64,000 bases of DNA, taken from contig NZ_AP019791.1 of the NCBI RefSeq assembly GCF_007164525.1, positions 2,033,501 to 2,097,500 on the forward strand. The letters run 5' to 3'. Each line of letters opens with the position of its first letter. Position 1 is the stretch's first letter. The notes beneath the pieces are model-generated. The model worked only from the letters and a program-made list of their open reading frames with translations. It ran no database searches and was not told the origin of the DNA. The DNA comes from Rubrobacter xylanophilus. Its GTDB lineage: Bacteria > Actinomycetota > Rubrobacteria > Rubrobacterales > Rubrobacteraceae. A program made the translations under genes and the position numbers. This document shows, piece after piece, positions 53,919 to 61,540 of this stretch.

Positions 53919-55311
53919 CGACGCCCGGCGCGGCCCCTCCCGTCGTGCGCGGGGTGGCCCAGTGCGGCAGGGGGCCGGCCCGGGCGACCAGGTAGTCGCG
54001 CGAGTCCTCCGCCAGGCGGCGCGCCCGCTCCAGGTCGGCGCCCACGAGCCTCCCGTCGCGCTTGAGGGCGCGCCCGTTCACCCACACGGAGTCCACGTTG
54101 GAGGTGTCCATGCTGCACACCACCGTCCCCACCGGGTCGGTGACGGGCGCGGCGTTCACGCGCTCGATGCTCAGCATCACGACGTCCGCCTTCTTGCCGG
54201 GGGTGAGCGAGCCGGTCCTGTCGGCGAGGCCCACGGTGCGGGCGCCCTCGATGGTGGCGAACTCCAGCACGTCGCGCGAGGAGAGCAGGGGCGGCATCTC
54301 CTCCAGCTCCTCCTCGAAGACCCGCTCGTGGACGCGCACCCGCTCGGCGGCGAAGAGGAAGCGCATCTGGGTGAAGGGGTCGCCGGGGACGCTGGTCACG
54401 ACGTCGCAGCTCAGGCTGGGCCGGATGCCGTGCGCGAGCACCTCCCCGGTCGGGGGCATGCCGTGGCCCATCGTCATCTCCACCATGGGGGCGATGGAGA
54501 CGGTGCCGCCGGTCTCCGCGATGAGCCGGAACTCGCGGTCGGTGAGGTGGTTGCAGTGGATGTAGGTGGTGTCCGGGCCGAGCAGGCCGAGCTCGTGCAG
54601 CCGCTCGACCATCCTGAAGCGCCCGGCCACGGGCCCCATCCCGACGTGAACGCTGATCGGGACGCCGACCTCCCGCGCGAGCTCCCAGTCGTGGCGGACG
54701 ACCTCCGGGGTGCAGAAGCCGGGACCGCGGGTGCCCATGGCGAGGGTCATGAGCCCCTCGTCGGAGGAGAAGTACCTCTCGCGCACCCGCCGGATGTCCT
54801 CCGGGGCCTTCAGGGTGCTGTTGAACCACCAGTCGGCGAGCGAGGTGTTGGGGTTGCCGTAGCAGTAGACGGCCCGGATGCCGGTCTCGGCCAGCGCCCG
54901 GATCGCCTCGTCGGCGTGCTCGGGGGTGTTGTTGATGTGCGACCAGTCCAGGAGCGTCGTCACCCCGGCGTCTATGGCCTCGAGCGTGCCGAGGAGGTTG
55001 CCGGCGTAGACGTCCTCCGGGCGGTAGGCCGGGGCCAAAGTGTCCAGGACGAGCTGGAAGTAGCCGTCGAGGGTGACGTCGGGGGCGATCCCCCGGATCA
55101 CCGTCTCCCACGTGTGCCGGTGGGAGTCCACGAAGCCCGGGATGATTATCGCGCCCGAGGCGTCCACCACCTCGCAGTCGGAGGCGTCTATGGATGGTGC
55201 GACCGCCGCGATCTCCTCGCCTTCGATCAGGACGTCCCCGGCGGGGATGTCCCCGATCTCGGGATCCATGGAGATGACGTGGCCGCCGCGGATCAGGGTT
55301 CGCTGGGCCAT
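53911..55311 (-). CDS. Amidohydrolase family protein (cytosine deaminase/AtzB-like)
   Basis: A 466-residue metal-dependent hydrolase or deaminase. Visible metal ligands are IPGFVDSHRHTWETVIRG (His-x-His), ISVHVGMGP, YIHCNHLTDREF and SCDVVTSVPGDPFTQMRF (the terminal Asp). It resembles deaminases and dechlorinases of the SsnA/AtzB/TrzN group, which act on N-heterocyclic rings. It is 16 nt after the intradiol dioxygenase gene on the same strand, so they form an operon with the quinone oxidoreductase. The substrate is unknown, but an amino-substituted ring is plausible. Confidence 0.88.
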   Translation of the reverse strand: MAQRTLIRGGHVISMDPEIGDIPAGDVLIEGEEIAAVAPSIDASDCEVVDASGAIIIPGFVDSHRHTWETVIRGIAPDVTLDGYFQLVLDTLAPAYRPEDVYAGNLLGTLEAIDAGVTTLLDWSHINNTPEHADEAIRALAETGIRAVYCYGNPNTSLADWWFNSTLKAPEDIRRVRERYFSSDEGLMTLAMGTRGPGFCTPEVVRHDWELAREVGVPISVHVGMGPVAGRFRMVERLHELGLLGPDTTYIHCNHLTDREFRLIAETGGTVSIAPMVEMTMGHGMPPTGEVLAHGIRPSLSCDVVTSVPGDPFTQMRFLFAAERVRVHERVFEEELEEMPPLLSSRDVLEFATIEGARTVGLADRTGSLTPGKKADVVMLSIERVNAAPVTDPVGTVVCSMDTSNVDSVWVNGRALKRDGRLVGADLERARRLAEDSRDYLVARAGPLPHWATPRTTGGAAPGVGV

Positions 55312-55327
55312 CTGTTCCGTCCCCCTT

Positions 55328-56155
55328 TCAGCCCCTCGATGCGGGCCTGAGCTTTATGTCGAAGTCGCAGGTGTAGAAGGGGCCGTCGAGACCCCGCCGT
55401 GAGATCTCCTCCTCGTCCTCGCACCTCTCCAGCGGCCGGACGAGCTCGGGCTTTACAGCCCCTATGGTGTCGTTCTCCAGGTAGGGGTCGCCCGGGAAGA
55501 AGACCTGGGTGGTGAGCGTCTCGTGGCCCTCGGCCTCGACCCTGAAGTGTATGTGCGCCGGACGCCAGGGGTGCTGGCCTATGGCCTCGAGCAGCCGCCC
55601 CACCGGCCCGTCGGTCGGCACGGTGTAGGGCTTCGGAACCATGGTCTGGAACTCGTAGCTACCGTCCTCCTCGACCCCGAAGCGGCCCCGGAAGTTGTAG
55701 TCCGGCTGCCTCTCGTCCCAGACGTCGTAGCCGCCGGTGGGGCCGGTCTGCCAGACGTCGAGGATCGCACCGTTAAGAGGGGTGCCGTCCGTGGAGGTGA
55801 CCCTGCCGCGCACGAAGAGCACGTCCCCCTCCTCGATGCCCTCGTACTCCTCGTAGATCTTGACCGGCCTCTCCCGCCAGGGCGGGTTCTCGCGGTAGAG
55901 CGGGCCCTCCACGTCGCTCGGGGTGGCCGCGCCGTCCTCGTGGGTTATGGAGTCCACCAAAACCGAGGTCTTGGTCACGTCGGAGAGCAACACGAACTCG
56001 TCTTTCCTGCCGACCTCGGTGAGGAAGTCCAGAACCGCGAGCCACTCCTCCTCGGTGATGCGGTGCTTCTCGATCAGCGCGTGCAGCGCCCCGAGGGCCT
56101 CCGGCAGTATCCGCGCCAGCCGCTCGTTGCGCACCTCTCTCGCCGAATCGACCAT
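55328..56155 (-). CDS. Intradiol ring-cleavage dioxygenase (catechol/hydroxyquinol 1,2-dioxygenase type)
   Basis: A 275-residue Fe(III) dioxygenase that cleaves a catecholic ring between the hydroxyls. It has the helical N-terminal linker domain, the DVEGPLYRENPP pocket loop (81-92), and iron ligands Tyr143 (GGYDVWDERQ), Tyr177 (PKPYTVP), His201 and His203 (PAHIHFR). ATG 56155 is chosen because AAGGAGGAG lies just upstream; an in-frame start at 56185 is weaker. Length and motifs fit the hydroxyquinol/chlorocatechol group more than protocatechuate 3,4-dioxygenase. Operator-like GTCTAC sites lie at its promoter. Confidence 0.92.
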   Translation of the reverse strand: MVDSAREVRNERLARILPEALGALHALIEKHRITEEEWLAVLDFLTEVGRKDEFVLLSDVTKTSVLVDSITHEDGAATPSDVEGPLYRENPPWRERPVKIYEEYEGIEEGDVLFVRGRVTSTDGTPLNGAILDVWQTGPTGGYDVWDERQPDYNFRGRFGVEEDGSYEFQTMVPKPYTVPTDGPVGRLLEAIGQHPWRPAHIHFRVEAEGHETLTTQVFFPGDPYLENDTIGAVKPELVRPLERCEDEEEISRRGLDGPFYTCDFDIKLRPASRG

Positions 56156-56205
56156 CCTCGGCTCCTCCTTGCCGGAAACGGGCAACCGCCCGTCCTTTCC
56201 CCTTC

Positions 56206-56235
56206 GTCTACAGCATTTTATATCTTTCTGTCTAC
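56206..56235 (-). promoter_or_regulatory. -10-like box flanked by two GTCTAC operator-like sites
   Basis: On the minus strand TATAAA (56217-56222) is bracketed by GTCTAC at 56206-56211 and 56230-56235 (24 nt apart). The second lies within TGTCTACA. A longer inverted repeat TCTGT/ACAGA (56227-56231 and 56246-56250) overlaps it. The -35 box is not clear. The arrangement fits repression of the intradiol dioxygenase operon. Confidence 0.45.
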
Positions 56236-56272
56236 ATTATGGTACACAGACGATGGGAGGTCCAAGGGGAGT

Positions 56273-57154
56273 TCACCGGGTGAGGTTCTCTTCGACGACG
56301 CGGTTGGAGATCTCACCGATCCCTCCGACGGAGGCGGTGACCTCGTCGCCGGGCCGGAGGAACTCGGGCGGCGTCCGGGCGTAGCCGACCCCTTCGGGGG
56401 TACCGGTGAGCAGGATATCCCCGGGCAGGAGGGTCATCGCGAGGGAGAGCTCCTGTATGAGCCTTGCGACGGGGAAGACCATGAACCTGGTGTTCGAGTT
56501 CTGCTTCTGCACGCCGTTTACGTGGCATTGGATGGAGAGGTTCTGCACGTCGGGGATCTCGTCGGCGGTCACGATCCAGGGTCCCAGAGGGCAGCTCCCG
56601 TCCATCCCCTTGCCCTTGAGCCACTGGCCGCCGTGGCGCCGCTGAACGTCCCTGGCCGTAATATCGTTGGCAACCGTGTAGCCGAAGACGTGCTCCATGG
56701 CCTCACCGGCGGGGATGCTCCTTCCGGCCCGGCCGATGACGACGGCGAGCTCGGCCTCGTAGTCGATCTTCTCGGAGAAGTTCGGGTCGAAGGGGATGTC
56801 GTCGTGGGGGCCGATGACGGTGGTCGTCGGCTTGTCGAAGAAGGCGGGGTACTCGGGGAGCTCCTCTCCCTGTCCCTCGCGCCGTCCCAGTCCCTCCTCG
56901 AAGTGGGTCCGGTAGTTCCAGCCCATGCAGAAGACGTTCCTTCTGGGCTGCGGGATCGGGGCTAGCAGCCTCACCTCGTCCAGCCGGGCGGCGGGCCCGG
57001 AGCCCGCGGCGAGAGCCCGGGCCTCCCGGAGGGCCTCCTCCCCGCCCTCGATGAGCTCCAGCATGGAGCCGAACCTCCCGCTCAGATCGACGACCCCGCT
57101 GTCGAGGACGGCTCCCACCCGCGGCCTGCCGTCCAGATACGTGACGAGCTTCAT
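56273..57154 (-). CDS. Fumarylacetoacetate hydrolase (FAH) family protein
   Basis: A 293-residue FAH-fold enzyme starting at ATG 57154 (AAGGGGTGAT upstream; GTG 57166 also possible). Signatures are NVFCMGWNYRTHFEEGLG, KPTTTVIGPHDDIPFDPNFSEKIDYEAELAVVIGRAG (metal-binding Glu residues) and PGDILLTGTPEGVGYARTPPEFLRPGD at the end. The family does C-C hydrolysis, tautomerisation, hydration or decarboxylation of oxo-diacids in aromatic catabolism. In this island it may process a ring-cleavage product. Same strand as, and 117 nt upstream of, the intradiol dioxygenase gene. Confidence 0.9.
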   Translation of the reverse strand: MKLVTYLDGRPRVGAVLDSGVVDLSGRFGSMLELIEGGEEALREARALAAGSGPAARLDEVRLLAPIPQPRRNVFCMGWNYRTHFEEGLGRREGQGEELPEYPAFFDKPTTTVIGPHDDIPFDPNFSEKIDYEAELAVVIGRAGRSIPAGEAMEHVFGYTVANDITARDVQRRHGGQWLKGKGMDGSCPLGPWIVTADEIPDVQNLSIQCHVNGVQKQNSNTRFMVFPVARLIQELSLAMTLLPGDILLTGTPEGVGYARTPPEFLRPGDEVTASVGGIGEISNRVVEENLTR

Positions 57155-57273
57155 AGATAGGATCACCCCTTGATAAGCCTCTCGAGTTCAGCGGCCAACG
57201 CCGGGATTGTAGACCAGAGATCCCACCACCGGCTGGATCTGATGCCGCTCGCCCTGTATAAAGCAACGCGAGG

Positions 57274-58146
57274 ATGCATCCCCCGCAGGACAGCACCACC
57301 GCCCCCGGAGAATCCGCGGCCCGCCGGCCCACCGTCGCCATAACCTTCGACAACCTGGGCGAGGCGGCGGACCTCGAACGCGGGCTGTGGCCAGCAGAGA
57401 GACCCCTGGGGAACCACTTCTCCGTGCGACGCGTGCTGCCGCGCATCCTGGACCTGCTCGACGAACTGGGCCTCCGGGCCACGTTCTTCGTGGAGGGGCT
57501 GAACGCGAGGCTCTACCCGAAGGCGTTGCTGGAGATAGCGGCCCGCGGCCACGAGGTGGGCTACCACGGCTGGCGCCACGAGTACTGGGCGGGCCTGCCC
57601 CCGGCAGAGGAGGCCCGGCTCCTGGAGCGCGGCGTCCGCGAGCTGGAGAAGCTGGGCCTCCGCCCCGAAGGCTTCCGTCCCCCGGGCGGTAGGCTCAACC
57701 CCTCCTCCCCGGAGCTGCTGAAGCGGCTGGGGTTCACCTACTGCTCCCCGGCCGGAGAGGGAGTCGGCATCCTGGAGGGCCTCGCCGTCCTGCCCTTCGC
57801 CTGGCGCCTGATCGACGCCTACTACTACCTGCCCCGCTTCGGAAACCTCCGCCGCTCCAACACCGGCTCCGACGCCCCCCTCCCCCCCTCCCGGCTCCAG
57901 GAGGCCCTCGACGCAGCCCTCGCCGAGACCCCGCACCGCCACGGCCACCTCTCCCTCCTCTTCCACCCCTTCCTGCAGGAGCCGGAGGAGCGCTTCACCG
58001 TCCTGCGCCACTCCTTGGAGCGCCTGCAAAGGCTCGTGGCAGAAGGAGCGGTCCGGTGCGCCCCCTGCCGAGAGATCGCCGCCCAGATCCCGGAACGCGA
58101 CGACCCCACCGCCAGCAAGCCACGCCTCGACCTCACCGAGACCTGA
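57274..58146 (+). CDS. Polysaccharide-deacetylase (NodB-fold) family protein
   Basis: A 290-residue NodB-homology protein. Motif 1 reads VAITFDNLGE (Asp26, Asn27) instead of the usual TFDDG; motif 2 keeps both metal histidines (GYHGWRHEYW, His98 and His102); motif 3 is RPPGGR (Arg135). The substitution of the second motif-1 aspartate is a change in the metal-binding pair, though Asp26 is kept. There is no signal peptide, so it is likely cytoplasmic, more like PuuE/allantoinase-type members than cell-wall deacetylases. Substrate unknown. It is divergent from the FAH-family gene. Confidence 0.85.
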   Translation: MHPPQDSTTAPGESAARRPTVAITFDNLGEAADLERGLWPAERPLGNHFSVRRVLPRILDLLDELGLRATFFVEGLNARLYPKALLEIAARGHEVGYHGWRHEYWAGLPPAEEARLLERGVRELEKLGLRPEGFRPPGGRLNPSSPELLKRLGFTYCSPAGEGVGILEGLAVLPFAWRLIDAYYYLPRFGNLRRSNTGSDAPLPPSRLQEALDAALAETPHRHGHLSLLFHPFLQEPEERFTVLRHSLERLQRLVAEGAVRCAPCREIAAQIPERDDPTASKPRLDLTET

Positions 58147-58164
58147 ACCCCACACCAGCCTATC

Positions 58165-58193
58165 TTGACAAGCAATGATCGACAGCTTACGAT
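58165..58193 (+). promoter_or_regulatory. Strong promoter of the five-gene ring-cleavage operon
   Basis: TTGACA (58165-58170, full consensus) and TACGAT (58188-58193) are spaced by exactly 17 nt. The start point would fall near 58200, about 80 nt before the first gene. Confidence 0.7.
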
Positions 58194-58194
58194 T

Positions 58195-58217
58195 CTGTTG
58201 ACAGGATTGTTGACGAT
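58195..58217. promoter_or_regulatory. Tandem operator-like sites at the transcription start
   Basis: CTGTTGACAG (58195-58204, arms CTGT/ACAG) and ATTGTTGACGAT (58206-58217) follow the -10 box and are 11 nt apart, about one helical turn. This fits cooperative binding of a GntR dimer that represses the operon. A further partial site (GATCGACAG, about 58178) lies in the spacer. Confidence 0.6.
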
Positions 58218-58282
58218 CTTGGGAGGGCGGTTGGTGGGTTCGAGCTTCCTCTTCCGTAAGGTATTTTCGCGGGCGGGGCGGC

Positions 58283-59227
58283 ATGTGTAGTGGTGCGGCG
58301 GGAGGTGGTGCGGCGGCACCTTCCGAGCGGGCACGGGAGCTAGTACGGGGGGCTCACGACCACCACGTACACATCAGCCCGGACGTTATGGAGCGCAGGA
58401 CGGACGACTTGAGCCTGGCGCGGCGCTTCAGGGAGCTCGGGCTCTCCGGCTTCACGCTCAAGTCCCATTACGTGCCGACTGCCGAGCGGGCCAGCGTGGT
58501 CCGGGCGGCGGAGGGGGTGGAGGTCTTCGGGGCCATCGCGCTCAACGCCGCGGTAGGCGGGATGAACGCTCTGGCGGTGGAGATAGCGGCGCGGGAGGGG
58601 GCACGGTTCGTGTGGATGCCCACCGTGAGCGCCGTGAACGAGGCGGAGATCCTCTCCCGCTCCGACGGGAGCGGGAGGAAGCTGCCGTTCTGGGCGCGGC
58701 TGCAGCGCGAGCTCGAGGAGCAGGGGGTGAGTGCCGGGCCCGTACCCGTGGTGGACGAGACGGGGGCGGTGCTCCCGGAGACCCGGGCCGTGCTGCGGGT
58801 GGTCGCCGCGCACGGGATGGTGCTCGCCACCGGGCATCTCTCGCGGGATGAGATCTTCGCCGTCGTGGAGGCCGCGAGGGAGGAGGGGGTGCGGAGCATC
58901 GTTGTGACCCACCCCGAGTTCCCCTCGCAGAACCTCTCGGCGAAAGACCAGGTACGCCTCGTCGAGCAGGGGGCGCTCATGGAGCGCTGCTTCGCTCCGG
59001 CGTACGGCGGCAAGGTCTCCTGGGAGACGATGTTCGAAAACATCCGGGCGACGGGCGCGGAGAATTCCTTCCTCTCCACCGACCTCGGGCAGCCTTCGAA
59101 CCCGCCGGTGGAGGACGGGATCGCGCTCATGGCCGACCGGCTGCTCGAGGCGGGCTTCAGCGAGGAGGAGGTCAGGATCATGGCGGTCGAGAACACCCGG
59201 AGGCTCGCGAAAGGGGTGCCCGTATGA
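58283..59227 (+). CDS. Amidohydrolase-like metal-dependent hydrolase (DUF6282-like), candidate lactonase
   Basis: A 314-residue protein with a TIM-barrel hydrolase pattern: HDHHVHISPD (His28-x-His30), FTLKSHY (Lys60), TGHLSRDE (His185), VTHPEFP (His210) and STDLGQPSNPP (Asp267), an H-x-H, H, H, D set. It appears to match the uncharacterised DUF6282 group, though no search was run. It is first in a five-gene operon and overlaps the GalB-like gene by 4 nt. A role as 2-pyrone-4,6-dicarboxylate or similar lactonase, replacing LigI, is my inference from context. Confidence 0.82.
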   Translation: MCSGAAGGGAAAPSERARELVRGAHDHHVHISPDVMERRTDDLSLARRFRELGLSGFTLKSHYVPTAERASVVRAAEGVEVFGAIALNAAVGGMNALAVEIAAREGARFVWMPTVSAVNEAEILSRSDGSGRKLPFWARLQRELEEQGVSAGPVPVVDETGAVLPETRAVLRVVAAHGMVLATGHLSRDEIFAVVEAAREEGVRSIVVTHPEFPSQNLSAKDQVRLVEQGALMERCFAPAYGGKVSWETMFENIRATGAENSFLSTDLGQPSNPPVEDGIALMADRLLEAGFSEEEVRIMAVENTRRLAKGVPV

Positions 59228-59946
59228 CGCGGGAAGGAAGGACGCTCCTCGTCGTCGGCGCCCACTCGGCGGACTTCGTGTGGCGGGCGGGCGGAGCCGC
59301 GGCCGTCGCCGCCGCCTCCGGGGGCCGGGCCGTCGTGCTCGCGCTCTCCTACGGGGAGCGCGGGGAGTCCGGGGAGCTCTGGAAGGAGGAGGGCCAGACC
59401 GTCGAGAACGTAAAAAGAATTCGGCACGCCGAGGCCGAGGAGGCGGCCGGGGCGCTCGGGGCCGAGTTCAGGTGTCTGGATCTCGGGGACTACCCTCTGC
59501 GGGTGGACGACGAAGCGCTGATGAGGCTCGTCGAGATCATCCGGGAGCTCTCCCCGGATGCGATCGTCACCCACACCCCCGAGGACCCCTTCAACCCCGA
59601 CCATCCGACGGCCTATCAGGCGGTCCGGCAGGCGCGGCTCCTCGCCGCCGGGGCCGGGGTGCCGAGCGCCTTCCCCGGCATACGGCCACCCGCGCTCTAC
59701 CTCTTCGAGCCGCACCAGCCGGAGCTCTGCGGCTTCGTGCCGGACACCTTCCTGGACATAACGGAGGTCTTCGAGCGCAAGAAGGAGGCGATGCAGGCCA
59801 TGCGGGCGCAGAAGTACCTGCAGCAGTACTACCTGCAGCGGGCCGAGCAGCGGGCCAACCACGCGAGGAGGGTCTCGGGGGAGAAGGACATCCGCTACGC
59901 CGAGGCCTTCCAGCGGGTCCTGCCGCAGGTGGTGAGGTCGCTGTGA
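59224..59946 (+). CDS. galB: 4-oxalomesaconate hydratase, GalB-like (PIG-L family)
   Basis: A 240-residue Zn-dependent PIG-L-fold protein. It resembles Pseudomonas putida GalB strongly: VGAHSADFVWRAGGAAAV (His14, Asp17), SYGERGESGELW, LGDYPLRVDDE, THTPEDPFNPDHPTAY (His127) and LFEPHQPELCGFVPDTFLDIT. GalB adds water to 4-oxalomesaconate to give 4-carboxy-4-hydroxy-2-oxoadipate in gallate and protocatechuate meta-cleavage. Overlaps of 4 nt with both neighbours show tight coupling. Recall of the GalB sequence, not a database search, is the basis. Confidence 0.88.
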   Translation: MTREGRTLLVVGAHSADFVWRAGGAAAVAAASGGRAVVLALSYGERGESGELWKEEGQTVENVKRIRHAEAEEAAGALGAEFRCLDLGDYPLRVDDEALMRLVEIIRELSPDAIVTHTPEDPFNPDHPTAYQAVRQARLLAAGAGVPSAFPGIRPPALYLFEPHQPELCGFVPDTFLDITEVFERKKEAMQAMRAQKYLQQYYLQRAEQRANHARRVSGEKDIRYAEAFQRVLPQVVRSL

Positions 59947-60572
59947 GCGGGGTCTGCGGGGAGCTCGCCCGGCTCGGGGTCGCGACCGTCTACGAGGCCT
60001 CCGGCAGGCGTGGGCTCGTGGACGCCTCCTTCGTGCAGGTCGTCCCCGGCTCGAGGGTGGCGGGCCCGGCCCGGACGGTCCTCTGCGGGCAGGACGACAA
60101 CCTGATGGTGCACGCGGTGATGGAGCGGGTGCGGCCCGGAGATGTGCTCGTCATAACCATGCCCGAGCCCGCCCCGGTCGCGCTCGTCGGGGAGCTCCTC
60201 GCGGTGCAGGCCAAAACCCACGGCGCGGCGGGCGTCCTGGTGGACGCCTCGGTGCGTGACCTCGAGGAGCTGAGAGAGCTCGGGCTTCCGGTGTGGGCGC
60301 GCTGGGTGCGGGTGCGCGGGGCGACCAAGACGGAGGTCGGCAGGCTCGATGTACCCGTCGAGGTCGGCGGCGCCAGGATCTCACCCGGGGACATAGTCGT
60401 GCTCGACGCCGACGGGGCGGTCGTCGTCGAGGCCGGGCGGGCCGGGGAGGTGCTCGAAGCCGGCCGGGCGCGGGAGGAGCGGGAGAGAGACTTCCGCAAG
60501 AAGCTCGAAGCCGGCGAGCTCTCCTACGACCTGCACGGCCTCAGGGAGGTCGTGGAAGGAGGAACCTCATGA
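59943..60572 (+). CDS. galC: 4-carboxy-4-hydroxy-2-oxoadipate aldolase / oxaloacetate decarboxylase (GalC/LigK-like, RraA fold)
   Basis: A 209-residue RraA-fold aldolase. It starts at GTG 59943, overlapping the GalB-like gene by 4 nt. The active-site loop GELLAVQAKTHGAAGVLVD (83-101) and Arg105-Asp106 in SVRDLEEL match HMG/CHA aldolases. It would split CHA into pyruvate and oxaloacetate, the last step of the route. With GalB this pair is specific for oxalomesaconate-type ring-cleavage pathways. Confidence 0.9.
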   Translation: MSGVCGELARLGVATVYEASGRRGLVDASFVQVVPGSRVAGPARTVLCGQDDNLMVHAVMERVRPGDVLVITMPEPAPVALVGELLAVQAKTHGAAGVLVDASVRDLEELRELGLPVWARWVRVRGATKTEVGRLDVPVEVGGARISPGDIVVLDADGAVVVEAGRAGEVLEAGRAREERERDFRKKLEAGELSYDLHGLREVVEGGTS

Positions 60573-61540
60573 GCGTAGAGCCCATCAGAGACATCGCCCA
60601 TCTCGGGCACGTCGAGCTCCTCACCCCCGCCTTCGAGGAGAGCCTGTGGTTCTTCACCGACGTTTTGGGCATGGAGGAGGTGGAAAGGCGCGGGGAGTCC
60701 GCGTATCTCAGGGCCTTCGGAGATTACGAGCTCTCCACCCTCAAGCTCACCGCCGCGGACCGGGCGGGCCCCGGGCACATCGCCTGGCGGGCCACGAGCC
60801 AGCAGGCTCTGGAGAGGAGAGTCGCCGCGCTCGAGGAGAGCGGGCTCGGGGAGGGCTGGATCGAGGGTGACTTCGGGCACGGCCCTGCCTACCGCTTCTC
60901 CGACCCCGACGGGCACCCGATGGAGCTCTACTTCCAGACCGAGAAGTACCGGCCGCCGGACCATATGCGCCCCGCTTTAAAGAACCAGCCGCAGAAGTTC
61001 ACCGCCCGGGGCGTCGGCGTGCGCAGGATAGACCACGTCAACCTGCAGGCCGTCGACATCGACGCCAACAGCGCCTTCATGCGCGAGAGGCTCGGCTTCC
61101 GGCTCACCGAGGAGGTCAGGCTCGACGACGGGCGGCAGGGGGCGGCGTGGATGAACGTCACCCAGAAGTCCTACGACATAGCCTACGGGGGGAGGGACGC
61201 GAGCGGCACGGGCGGCAGGCTGCACCACGTCGCCTACGCCCTCGACAGCCGGGAGTACGTGCTGCGGGCGGCGGACATCTTCCTGGAGGAGGGCGTCTTC
61301 ATCGAGGCCGGCCCGGCCAAGCACGCCGTGCAGCAGACCTTCTTCCTCTACGTCTACGAGCCCGGGGGCAACCGCATCGAGATGATCTCGGACATAAAGC
61401 TCCTGCTGGACCCCGACCCCGAGACCATAACCTGGAGCCAGGCCGAGCGGGAGAAAGGGCAGGCCTGGCGCACGATCATGCCCGAGAGCTTCTTCACCTA
61501 CGCCACGCCGCTGCCCGAGGAGGTTGGGCAGCAGGGATGA
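60569..61540 (+). CDS. Type I extradiol (VOC family) ring-cleavage dioxygenase
   Basis: A 323-residue two-domain VOC protein. The N-terminal domain (about 8-127) has HLGHVELLTPAFEESLWFFTDVLGMEE; the C-terminal domain carries the Fe(II) ligands His156 (RIDHVNLQ), His219/220 (RLHHVAYAL) and Glu271 (GGNRIEMISD), as in catechol 2,3-dioxygenase. Tyr near 263 (YVYEPGG) matches the conserved active-site tyrosine. Known gallate and protocatechuate 4,5-dioxygenases are type II (LigB fold), so a type I enzyme in a galBC operon is unusual. RBS GGAAGGAGG precedes ATG 60569. Confidence 0.9.
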   Translation: MSVEPIRDIAHLGHVELLTPAFEESLWFFTDVLGMEEVERRGESAYLRAFGDYELSTLKLTAADRAGPGHIAWRATSQQALERRVAALEESGLGEGWIEGDFGHGPAYRFSDPDGHPMELYFQTEKYRPPDHMRPALKNQPQKFTARGVGVRRIDHVNLQAVDIDANSAFMRERLGFRLTEEVRLDDGRQGAAWMNVTQKSYDIAYGGRDASGTGGRLHHVAYALDSREYVLRAADIFLEEGVFIEAGPAKHAVQQTFFLYVYEPGGNRIEMISDIKLLLDPDPETITWSQAEREKGQAWRTIMPESFFTYATPLPEEVGQQG

